Assembly (NCBI GenBank): GCA_959599915.1
Contig: CAUGJE010000005.1
Coordinates: forward strand, 1 to 64,000
Direction of reading: 5' to 3'
DNA from: an uncultured Collinsella sp.
GTDB taxonomy: Bacteria > Actinomycetota > Coriobacteriia > Coriobacteriales > Coriobacteriaceae
Length of the DNA: 64,000 nt
A program made the position numbers and the translations under genes. This document shows positions 27,398-34,831 of the stretch, piece after piece (position 1 is the first letter of the stretch; every line of letters starts with the position of its first letter). Below the pieces are notes generated by a model that was not told the origin of the DNA, made no database searches, and saw only the letters and a list, made by a program, of their open reading frames with translations.

Positions 27398-28270
27398 ATG
27401 CGCGTCGACGAGGTTTTTAAGCAGGCAGCATCCCAGGGCACCGCACCCGTTTCGTTTGAGATGTTCCCGCCCAAGGGTGAGCTTACCCTCGATACGGCTC
27501 GCGAAGTGGCGGGCAACCTGTGCAAGCTTTCGCCGAGCTTTGTCTCGGTCACTTGTTCCGCTGGCGGCTCGGGCAACGGCGCCACCACCGCCCCCATCGC
27601 GCATATGATTACGAGCGAATTCGATACGCCCTCGGTGGCGCACCTCACCTGCGTTGGCCGCACGCATGCCGATATCGCCGCCAAGATCGACGAATACCGC
27701 ACCGCCGGCGTAGAAAACATCCTGGCCCTGCGCGGTGATCTGCCCGCTGGCGCGACCGAGGACGACAAGCCCGCCTCGGACTACGCCTACGCCCGCGACC
27801 TCATCCCCGAGCTCGTCGACGCCGGCTTTTGTGTGGGCGCCGCAGCCTACCCCGAGGGCCACATTGCCTGTGAGGACCTCAACGCTTCGGTCGAGCACCT
27901 CAAGCAAAAGCAAGACGCCGGCGCGAGCTTCTTTGTGACGCAGCTCTTCTTTGATAACGAGTGCTTCTATCGCTTCCGCGAGCTTGCCGACAAGGCCGGT
28001 ATCACCGTGCCCATTACCGCGGGCATCATGCCGTTTATGGGCAAGTCGCAGATCAGCCGCATGGTCTTTATGTGCGGCGCGTCGCTGCCCTCCCCCGTCA
28101 TCAAGATTCTCGCCAAGTACGAGAACGACCCCGAGAGCCTGCAGGCAGCCGGTGTAGATTATGCCGCCCGTCAGCTTTGCGACCTTAAGGAGCACGGTGC
28201 CGCCGGTCTGCACCTGTACACTATGAATCGTCCTGCGATCGCCGCGACCATTATGGAGCGCCTAGGGTAA
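27398..28270 (+). CDS. metF: Methylenetetrahydrofolate reductase
   Basis: 290 residues from ATG 27398, chosen for AGAGGAG 6 nt upstream. Reduces 5,10-methylene-THF to 5-methyl-THF for MetH. Marks are PVSFEMFPPKGE at the N-terminus, FVSVTCSAGGSG, HLTCVGRTHADI and ALRGDLPAG (flavin/folate site), and FFVTQLFFDNECFYRF near residue 180. It overlaps the next gene by one base (TAATG) and forms an operon with the MetH reactivation protein and metH. Confidence 0.95.
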   Translation: MRVDEVFKQAASQGTAPVSFEMFPPKGELTLDTAREVAGNLCKLSPSFVSVTCSAGGSGNGATTAPIAHMITSEFDTPSVAHLTCVGRTHADIAAKIDEYRTAGVENILALRGDLPAGATEDDKPASDYAYARDLIPELVDAGFCVGAAAYPEGHIACEDLNASVEHLKQKQDAGASFFVTQLFFDNECFYRFRELADKAGITVPITAGIMPFMGKSQISRMVFMCGASLPSPVIKILAKYENDPESLQAAGVDYAARQLCDLKEHGAAGLHLYTMNRPAIAATIMERLG

Positions 28271-29058
28271 TGGAAAAACCGCACATCGATACAACCGCTG
28301 TCGAAGTGCCGGCCGACCTTGCGTCGCCGGCGCTTTACCGTGTCGATGCTGCGCACCATCCCCGTGTCGACCGTGCCGAGATGCTGCGGTATCTGGGCTA
28401 CGGCGGCCAGCAGATTGAGCCCGAGCTGTCACGACGTATTGAGCTTGTCGTTGAGCGTCTGGAGCTGGACATTGAACCCCGTGGCGTGCGCCGCGTGTTT
28501 GCCGTCGATGCCGCGAACGTCGATGAGCAGGGAGAGCCCAACATCCGTCTGGTCGGCACCAACGTTGAGCTGCGCGGTCGCGACATCTATCGCCATCTCA
28601 AAGACGCCCGCTTTGCCGCGCTCATGGCATGCACCCTCGGCATGGACGCCGAGCGTCGCCTGCGCACCACGGGAGCCCAACATCCCCTGGAGGGCGCCGT
28701 GCTCGACGCCGCGTGCTCCGCTTACGTGGAAGCCGCCGTTGAGCAAATGGACCAGCAGATCAAGACGGACGCCGCCGTTCATGGACTCGCCGGCAACTGG
28801 CGCTTTAGTCCCGGCTACGGCGACTGCCCGCTCTCGGCCCAGCGCTCGATCGTCAATGCGCTCAACGCCACGCGGCTCATCGGCCTGACCGTCACGCCCA
28901 CTAGCCTGCTCATGCCCACCAAAAGCGTGACCGCGGTGATCGGTCTGTTTGACAGCGAGGTCCACGACGCCCAGACCCGCCCCACCTGCAATATCTGCCG
29001 CATGCGCGAGAGCTGTCGCTTCCGCGCCGCCCACACCACCTGCTATTCCAGCCATTAG
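28270..29058 (+). CDS. Stand-alone MetH reactivation (activation-domain) protein
   Basis: 262 residues. The C-terminal half matches the AdoMet-binding activation domain of cobalamin-dependent methionine synthase: RFSPGYGDCPLSAQRSI (about residue 177) and TPTSLLMPTKSVTAVIGL (about 215). A cysteine-rich tail (CNICRMRESCRF, then a last cysteine) may bind a metal or iron-sulfur centre. In E. coli this domain is fused to MetH; here it is encoded separately, 9 nt upstream of a MetH that lacks it. It presumably restores cob(II)alamin to methylcobalamin using SAM and an electron donor. Confidence 0.88.
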   Translation: MEKPHIDTTAVEVPADLASPALYRVDAAHHPRVDRAEMLRYLGYGGQQIEPELSRRIELVVERLELDIEPRGVRRVFAVDAANVDEQGEPNIRLVGTNVELRGRDIYRHLKDARFAALMACTLGMDAERRLRTTGAQHPLEGAVLDAACSAYVEAAVEQMDQQIKTDAAVHGLAGNWRFSPGYGDCPLSAQRSIVNALNATRLIGLTVTPTSLLMPTKSVTAVIGLFDSEVHDAQTRPTCNICRMRESCRFRAAHTTCYSSH

Positions 29059-29067
29059 GAGCCCTCG

Positions 29068-31623
29068 ATGTTTACTCCGCTTATCACTCATGATCTGGAC
29101 GGTGCCGCGCTGGCGGCACCTGTCAATGCCGCACGTCGCAACGGTGCCACGTACAAGACGCGCACAATCGACGATCTGCGCATTAAGGACGATCGTCTGC
29201 GCGCCGCCATCGAGGGCACGGGGCACCTGCTGTTCGACGGCGGCATGGGCACCATGCTGCAGGCGGCCGGCATGAAGGCCGGCGCCCTGCCCGAGCTGCT
29301 CAACTTTGAGGAGCCCCAGGTCATTACCGACATTCAGCGTCAGTACGTCAAGGCCGGCTGCGACGTAATCACCGCCAACACCTTTGGCGCCAACGCGCAC
29401 AAGCTCGATGGCGCCGCCACCGTGGCAGATGTTTTTGCCGCCGCGGTCTCTTGCGCCCGCGCGGCCGGTGCCCATTACGTCGCCGGCGACATCGGCCCCA
29501 TCGGTGCGCTGCTTCGCCCCCTGGGCACCCTCAGCTTCGACGAGGCCTACGACCTCTTTGCCGAGGAAGTGCGCGCCGGCGTCGATGCGGGCGTGGACCT
29601 CTTTATTATCGAGACCATGACCGACCTTGCCGAGATCAAGGCGGCCGTCCTCGCCTGCCGCGAGAACTCCGACCTGCCCGTCTTTGCCACCATGACCTTT
29701 GAGGAAGACGGTCGCACGTTCCTGGGCACGAGTCCCGAGGTGGCCGCCATCACGCTCGACGCCATCGGCGCCGACGTTTTGGGCATCAACTGCAGCCAGG
29801 GACCGGCCGAGCTCCGAGGGCTCGCCGCACGTATGCTCACCGTTACGGACAAACCCGTTATGGTGCAGGCCAATGCGGGACTGCCCCACGTGGACGACGA
29901 CGGTAATACCGTCTTCGACATCCAGGCCCCCGAATACGCCGAGGCCGTAGCCGGCATGATCGAAGACGGCGTGAGCGTCGTGGGCGGATGCTGCGGCACC
30001 ACGCCCACGCACATGGCGGCACTTCGCACGCTTATCGATAACCACACGCCCAGTCCGCGCCACCGCAAGCCCAGCATGTCGGTCACAAGTGCCCAGACTG
30101 TGGTGGACCTTCCCTGCGACGGCCACAAGATTGCTGTCATCGGCGAGCGCATCAATCCCACCGGCAAAAAGCGCCTGCAGCAGGCCCTGCGCGACGGCGA
30201 CCTGGACTACGTCGTGAGCCAGGGCATCAGCCAGCAAGAACAGGGCGCCGACATCCTGGACGTCAACGTGGGCCTGCCCGAGATCGACGAGGTCAAGGTC
30301 ATCCAGCAAGCGACCGAGCAGCTCCAAGGCTCCACGCTGCTGCCGCTGCAGATCGACTCCACCGACCCCGCCGCCGTCGAGGCCGCCGTACGTCGCTACG
30401 CCGGCAAGCCCATCATCAACTCGGTCAACGGCAAGCAGCAGATCATGGACGAGATCTTCCCGCTGGTCGCCCACTACGGCACCAACGTTGTCGGCCTCAC
30501 GCTCGACGAAGGTGGCATCCCCGATACCGCCGAGGCTCGCTTCGCCATCGCCGAGCGCATCGTGACCGAGGCCGCCCGCTACGGCATTGGCCCGGACCGC
30601 ATCCTCATCGACTGCCTGGTCATGACCGCCTCGACCAATCAACGCCAGGCCGAGCAGATCCTGCGCGCCATGTCCCTGTGCAAGGAGCGCCTGGGTGTCA
30701 AATGCGCGCTCGGCGTGTCGAACATCAGCTTCGGTCTGCCTGCCCGCCCGCTGCTGGGCTCGGTCTTTTTGGCCGCCGCCTTTGGCGCAGGCCTCGACGC
30801 CCCCATCATGAACCCGGGCTCTAAGCGCTTTATGGATACCGTCTACAGCTATCGCGTGCTGAGCGTTGAGGACGAGGGCTCGACCGGATACATCGAGCGC
30901 TACGCCGGCTGGACCGATCCGTATAAGATTGCCGCCAACCCGGCGGCCGCCCAGTCAGCATCGAGCGATGCCGCACCTGCCGCAAGCACCACCGCAAGCG
31001 CCGATGACGACCCCATCCGCCACATGGTCGTCTCGGGCCGCAAGGGCGAGATCGCTGCCGAGACCGAGCGCCTGCTGGCAGACCACGACGCTATGGACCT
31101 CATCAACAACCACTTTATCCCCGCCCTCGACGAAGTTGGCGTCCTCTTTGACCAGGGCAAGTTCTTCTTGCCGCAGCTTATGGCCTCGGCCGAGGCCGCG
31201 CGCGTGGGCTTCGATACCATCAAACGCCTGATGCCCGCCGGCGAGATTGCCGACAAGGGTAAGATCTGCGTGGCCACCGTCAAGGGCGACATCCACGATA
31301 TTGGCAAGAACATCGTCAAAATGCTGCTCGACAACTACGGCTACACCGTCTTTGACCTTGGCCGCGACGTCGATCCACAGGAGGTACTCAAGACCGTCAA
31401 GGAGCGTGACATCAAGCTCGTCGGCCTCTCGGCGCTTATGACTACCACCGTCGTGGCCATGGAAGAGACCATCAAGCTGCTTCATGCAGAGGTGCCGGGC
31501 GTCAAGATCATCGTAGGCGGCGCCGTACTCACCCCCGAATACGCCAAGCAGATCGGCGCGGACTACTACGCCAAGGACGCCGCCGAGAGCGCTCGTATCG
31601 CCGAAGAGGTCTTTGGGCAGTAA
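29068..31623 (+). CDS. metH: Cobalamin-dependent methionine synthase without activation domain
   Basis: 851 residues. N-terminal homocysteine-binding domain with zinc cysteines in GINCSQGPAE and VVGGCCGTTP, then a pterin (methyl-THF) domain beginning VIGERINPTGKKRL (about residue 356) with DVNVGLPEID, a short B12 cap region, and a B12 Rossmann domain with VKGDIHDIGKNIV (about 738) holding the axial histidine. An alanine/serine-rich linker (about 625-650) separates pterin and B12 modules. It ends after the B12 domain; the roughly 300-residue activation domain of the E. coli enzyme is missing and supplied by the upstream gene. Confidence 0.95.
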   Translation: MFTPLITHDLDGAALAAPVNAARRNGATYKTRTIDDLRIKDDRLRAAIEGTGHLLFDGGMGTMLQAAGMKAGALPELLNFEEPQVITDIQRQYVKAGCDVITANTFGANAHKLDGAATVADVFAAAVSCARAAGAHYVAGDIGPIGALLRPLGTLSFDEAYDLFAEEVRAGVDAGVDLFIIETMTDLAEIKAAVLACRENSDLPVFATMTFEEDGRTFLGTSPEVAAITLDAIGADVLGINCSQGPAELRGLAARMLTVTDKPVMVQANAGLPHVDDDGNTVFDIQAPEYAEAVAGMIEDGVSVVGGCCGTTPTHMAALRTLIDNHTPSPRHRKPSMSVTSAQTVVDLPCDGHKIAVIGERINPTGKKRLQQALRDGDLDYVVSQGISQQEQGADILDVNVGLPEIDEVKVIQQATEQLQGSTLLPLQIDSTDPAAVEAAVRRYAGKPIINSVNGKQQIMDEIFPLVAHYGTNVVGLTLDEGGIPDTAEARFAIAERIVTEAARYGIGPDRILIDCLVMTASTNQRQAEQILRAMSLCKERLGVKCALGVSNISFGLPARPLLGSVFLAAAFGAGLDAPIMNPGSKRFMDTVYSYRVLSVEDEGSTGYIERYAGWTDPYKIAANPAAAQSASSDAAPAASTTASADDDPIRHMVVSGRKGEIAAETERLLADHDAMDLINNHFIPALDEVGVLFDQGKFFLPQLMASAEAARVGFDTIKRLMPAGEIADKGKICVATVKGDIHDIGKNIVKMLLDNYGYTVFDLGRDVDPQEVLKTVKERDIKLVGLSALMTTTVVAMEETIKLLHAEVPGVKIIVGGAVLTPEYAKQIGADYYAKDAAESARIAEEVFGQ

Positions 31624-31648
31624 CACAACGGAAACAACCAAGCACCAA

Positions 31649-31686
31649 AACGTGCCGCACGCGCCACTTGGCACGTGCGGCACGTT
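31649..31686. repeat. Near-perfect 38-nt palindrome between metH and the DUF711 gene
   Basis: Arms of 13 nt (AACGTGCCGCACG / CGTGCGGCACGTT) surround an inner GCCA..TGGC dyad, so almost the whole element is self-complementary. There is no T-run on the plus side, so it is not a classic terminator for metH. It may be an operator, or a structural end of the metH mRNA. Confidence 0.6.
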
Positions 31687-31731
31687 AGAATAGAAAAGAC
31701 TATGCTCGTTTTGGCAGATAGGAGCGCAAGG

Positions 31732-33096
31732 ATGGCGATCACGCCCGCAGAAATCGCGGAAACCCGCGGCATGGTTGAGGAGCAGAACCTCGACATCAGG
31801 ACCATCACCATGGGTGTTTCGCTCATGGGTTGCGGTGACGAGAACCTCGACCGCATGTGCACGAAGATCTACGACCACGTGACGCACACGGCTGAGCATC
31901 TGGTCGAGACCGCCGAGAACCTCGAGCGCGAGTACGGTATCCCCATCGTCAACAAGCGCGTCTCCGTCACCCCGGTGGCGCAGATCGCCGCGTGCTGCAA
32001 GGATGAGGACCTCACCCCCATCGCGCATGCCCTCGACCGCGCGGCAGAGACGCTCGGCATCGATTACCTGGGTGGCTTCTCCGCACTCGTCCAGAAGGGC
32101 ATCGGCGACGCCGATCGCCGCGTCATCCAGTCCATCCCCCAGGCGCTCGCTACCACGAGCCGAGTCTGCTCCAGTGTCAACGTCGCTAGCCTGCGCGCCG
32201 GCATCAACATGGACGCCGTGCTTATGGCCGCCCAGACCATCATCGATGCCGCTAAACTCACGGCCGACCAGGATTCCGTCGGCGCTTCCAAGTTTGTCTG
32301 CTTTGCCAACATGGTCGAGGACTCCCCGTTTATGGCGGGCGCCGTCCACGGCGGTGGCGAGGCCGACGCCGTCATCAACGTAGGCGTCTCGGGCCCCGGC
32401 GTTATGGCCGCAGCCCTGGAGACGCTGCCCGATTCCGCATCGATGATGGAAGTCGCCGAGAAGATTAAGCAGACCGCCTTTAAGATCACCCGTGCCGGTG
32501 AGCTCATGAGCCGCGAGGCCGCCCATCGCCTGGGTGTCGAGAAGGGCATTGTCGACCTGTCGCTGGCTCCCACGCCTGCCATCGGCGACTCCGTCGCACG
32601 CATCCTCGAGATCATCGGCGTGGGCACCTGTGGTGGCCCGGGCACGACCTGCGCGCTCGCCATGCTCAACGATGCCGTCAAGAAGGGCGGCGTCATGGCC
32701 AGCTCCAGCGTGGGCGGTCTCTCCGGCGCCTTTATCCCCGTATCCGAGGACGCCGGCATGATCGCCGCCGTCGAGGCCGGTGCACTTTCGCTCGAGAAGC
32801 TCGAGGCCATGACCTGCGTGTGCTCCGTTGGCCTGGACATGATCGCCATCCCCGGCGACACCCCGGTCGAGACCATCGCCGGCATCATCGCCGACGAGAT
32901 GGCTATCGGCGTCATCAACAACAAGACCACGGCCGTCCGCGTGATTCCCGCCATCGGCAAGGGCGTGGGCGACTGCGTCGAGTACGGCGGCCTGTTCGGC
33001 CGTGCGCCCATCATGCCGGTGAACCCCAACGCCGGCACCGTGCTTGCCCACCGTGGTGGACGCTTCCCGGCACCGCTGAACTCGCTCAAGAACTAG
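31732..33096 (+). CDS. PFL-like DUF711 (UPF0210) protein
   Basis: 454 residues from ATG 31732 (AGGAG 7 nt upstream). The family is widespread in anaerobes and resembles pyruvate formate-lyase in fold, but no reaction is established. Typical stretches are IRTITMGVSLMGCGDEN near the N-terminus, CSSVNVASLRAGINMDAV (about residue 144), NVGVSGPGVM and VGTCGGPGTTCALAMLND (about 300). In other Gram-positives it often follows a small ACT-domain gene; none is seen here. A conserved nested-hairpin element begins 18 nt past its stop. Confidence 0.88.
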   Translation: MAITPAEIAETRGMVEEQNLDIRTITMGVSLMGCGDENLDRMCTKIYDHVTHTAEHLVETAENLEREYGIPIVNKRVSVTPVAQIAACCKDEDLTPIAHALDRAAETLGIDYLGGFSALVQKGIGDADRRVIQSIPQALATTSRVCSSVNVASLRAGINMDAVLMAAQTIIDAAKLTADQDSVGASKFVCFANMVEDSPFMAGAVHGGGEADAVINVGVSGPGVMAAALETLPDSASMMEVAEKIKQTAFKITRAGELMSREAAHRLGVEKGIVDLSLAPTPAIGDSVARILEIIGVGTCGGPGTTCALAMLNDAVKKGGVMASSSVGGLSGAFIPVSEDAGMIAAVEAGALSLEKLEAMTCVCSVGLDMIAIPGDTPVETIAGIIADEMAIGVINNKTTAVRVIPAIGKGVGDCVEYGGLFGRAPIMPVNPNAGTVLAHRGGRFPAPLNSLKN

Positions 33097-33114
33097 CCCA
33101 GGGATACGAGGCGA

Positions 33115-33248
33115 GGAACCCCGGAAAGGGCAAATATATAAGGTCGCCTGCTCGGACAGTCCTGACTCGCACGGAGAGCACATTAAGTGCTCTCCGGCTC
33201 GTGCGGAACTCGCGATCGACCTTATATATTTGCCCTTCCCGGGGTTCC
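33115..33248 (+). repeat. Nested long-hairpin element, copy 1
   Basis: Arms of 32 nt (33115-33146 and 33217-33248) pair with one mismatch. The 70-nt core contains CGGACAGTCCTGACTC (33153-33168), a hairpin GGAGAGCAC/GTGCTCTCC, and CGTGCGGAACTC (33200-33211). The same core and the same outer GGAACC/GGTTCC ends occur at 53207-53342 with completely different arms. It lies directly 3' of the DUF711 gene in the same orientation. Confidence 0.85.
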
Positions 33249-33414
33249 CGCACATCTCAACCTTGGCTGAGTTCTGTCCCATGTTGCAGTTGCTTCGCTC
33301 CTGCACCACATGGTTGATACGGCGGTTTGGCGTTGGATCGGTTCTTTCTGATATATGCTGGTTGCGGCTCTTCTTTTGGGAGGAGTCGCTTTTTTGTTGT
33401 GAGGGGGATGGCCC

Positions 33415-34302
33415 GTGGCTGATGATTTGATTCGCTCTGAGCTTCTTTCTGCTGATTGGAATGGCGAATGGATGCGCCTGCAGGCTGGTCGGCGGCGGGC
33501 TGATGATTCTTTTGAGTGGGATAAGCGGGCTCGGCATTTTCGGCCGCTTGAGACTGCTCCGTATGCCCGGGATTTTATAAAGCTGTTGGCGTTAAAGCCT
33601 GGCGAGTCGGTGCTTGATATGGGGTGTGGGGCTGGGTCGATTGCCATTCCGCTTGCTCAGGCTGGGCATCCTGTGATTGCTGCTGACTTTTCCCCTGCTA
33701 TGTTGGGCACGCTTGATGCTGGCATTGAGTACTATGGACTCGAGGATCGCATTACACCGCTTGAGCTTGCTTGGGATGATGATTGGGATTTGGTTGGACC
33801 GGTCGCGAAAGCGGTGGATGTTGCCTTTGCCAGTCGGTCGGTTACGACGACCAATCTAAAAGATGCGCTTGCCAAGCTTGATCGAACGGCTCGTCGGCGT
33901 TGTGCTGTCACGATGGTCGCTAACTCCAGCCCGCGCTATGATCTGCACTTGATGAACGCTATCGGTGCCTCGGTTACCTGCAGTAATGGCTTTGTGTACG
34001 CCTTCAACATCCTCATTCAGATGGGTGCCCTGCCGCAGGTTACATACTTTGAATCGCCGCGTCGCGATACCTTCGACAGCCTTGAAGCGGGCGTGGCGGA
34101 CTTTTCCCGCATGCTTGAGCATGGCAACGAGGATAAGATCGACCGTTTGCGCGACTACATCGCCCAACACATGATTGAGAATCCCCATGCCGGCGAGCCG
34201 GGCTCCAAGGGCGTGCCGCAGGGGCGCTATATGCTCGATCATGTCCGCAAGGTTCGTTGGGCGTTTATTGCATGGGATCCGGTCTCTGCGCCCAGCTCAT
34301 AG
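33415..34302 (+). CDS. Class I SAM-dependent methyltransferase
   Basis: 295 residues from GTG 33415 with GAGGGGG about 7 nt upstream. SAM-binding motif I is VLDMGCGAGSIAIPLAQ (about residue 66), followed by the acidic end of strand 2 in VIAADFSPAML. The N-terminal WNGEWMRLQAGRRRADDSFE pattern and the layout resemble methyltransferases of unknown small-molecule or corrinoid-related substrates. The first half is unusually rich in T-ending codons compared with its neighbours and with its own second half, suggesting mosaic origin. Substrate unknown. Confidence 0.78.
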   Translation: MADDLIRSELLSADWNGEWMRLQAGRRRADDSFEWDKRARHFRPLETAPYARDFIKLLALKPGESVLDMGCGAGSIAIPLAQAGHPVIAADFSPAMLGTLDAGIEYYGLEDRITPLELAWDDDWDLVGPVAKAVDVAFASRSVTTTNLKDALAKLDRTARRRCAVTMVANSSPRYDLHLMNAIGASVTCSNGFVYAFNILIQMGALPQVTYFESPRRDTFDSLEAGVADFSRMLEHGNEDKIDRLRDYIAQHMIENPHAGEPGSKGVPQGRYMLDHVRKVRWAFIAWDPVSAPSS

Positions 34303-34460
34303 CCTGTTCGCAGCCCGCACCGCCCACTCACTCGGCATCCGCATTCTTTTTGAACTGGGCAAACACGCTCCACACCGCGCCGTTCCTGCGCTATCGTGGG
34401 ACAGCTCACGTAGATTAAGGCCCCGTCGCGGGGCGCCCCTTACATAGAAAGCGAGAACCC

Positions 34461-34760
34461 ATGGCACTGACAGGAGCCCAGGTCAAGCAGCTTCGCAGCA
34501 TGGCCCATCACCTCAACCCCGCCATCATCATCGGTAAGTCCGATGTCAACGAGGGCACCGTCGAGCAGACGGTCGCCTACCTGGAGAAGCACGAACTCGT
34601 TAAGTGCTCCGTGCTCGATGGCTCCAGTCTTTCCGCCCGCGAGGCCGCCGAAGAGCTCGCTGAGCGTTGCCACGCCGAGGTCGTCCAGGTCATCGGCCGC
34701 AAGTTCTCGCTGTATCGCGAGTCCTCGCGCAAGGACATCGAGAAGATCAAGCTCGTCTAA
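34461..34760 (+). CDS. yhbY: YhbY family RNA-binding (CRM domain) protein
   Basis: 99 residues, a single CRM domain that associates with the pre-50S ribosome. Hallmarks: LTGAQVKQLRSMAHHLNPAI at the N-terminus, the IIGKSDVNEG loop (GKxG-like) near residue 23 and VVQVIGRKFSLYRES near residue 74. Length is standard. Followed by a strong terminator and convergent with the SARP-like gene. Confidence 0.93.
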   Translation: MALTGAQVKQLRSMAHHLNPAIIIGKSDVNEGTVEQTVAYLEKHELVKCSVLDGSSLSAREAAEELAERCHAEVVQVIGRKFSLYRESSRKDIEKIKLV

Positions 34761-34798
34761 GAGCCAATGATCCAGCGAGCCAACACATAGCAAGCTTA

Positions 34799-34831
34799 CG
34801 GGTGCCCAAGTACTTCGGGCGCCCGTTTTTT
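34799..34831 (+). terminator. yhbY terminator
   Basis: A 9-bp stem with one G-U (CGGGTGCCC / GGGCGCCCG) followed by TTTTTT. It touches the end of the convergent SARP-like gene. Confidence 0.85.

Noticed and set aside
31668..31691. Sigma-54-like TGGCAC...GC promoter before the DUF711 gene
   Set aside because: The -12 element lacks the TTGC core, and the sequence is fully explained by the palindrome.
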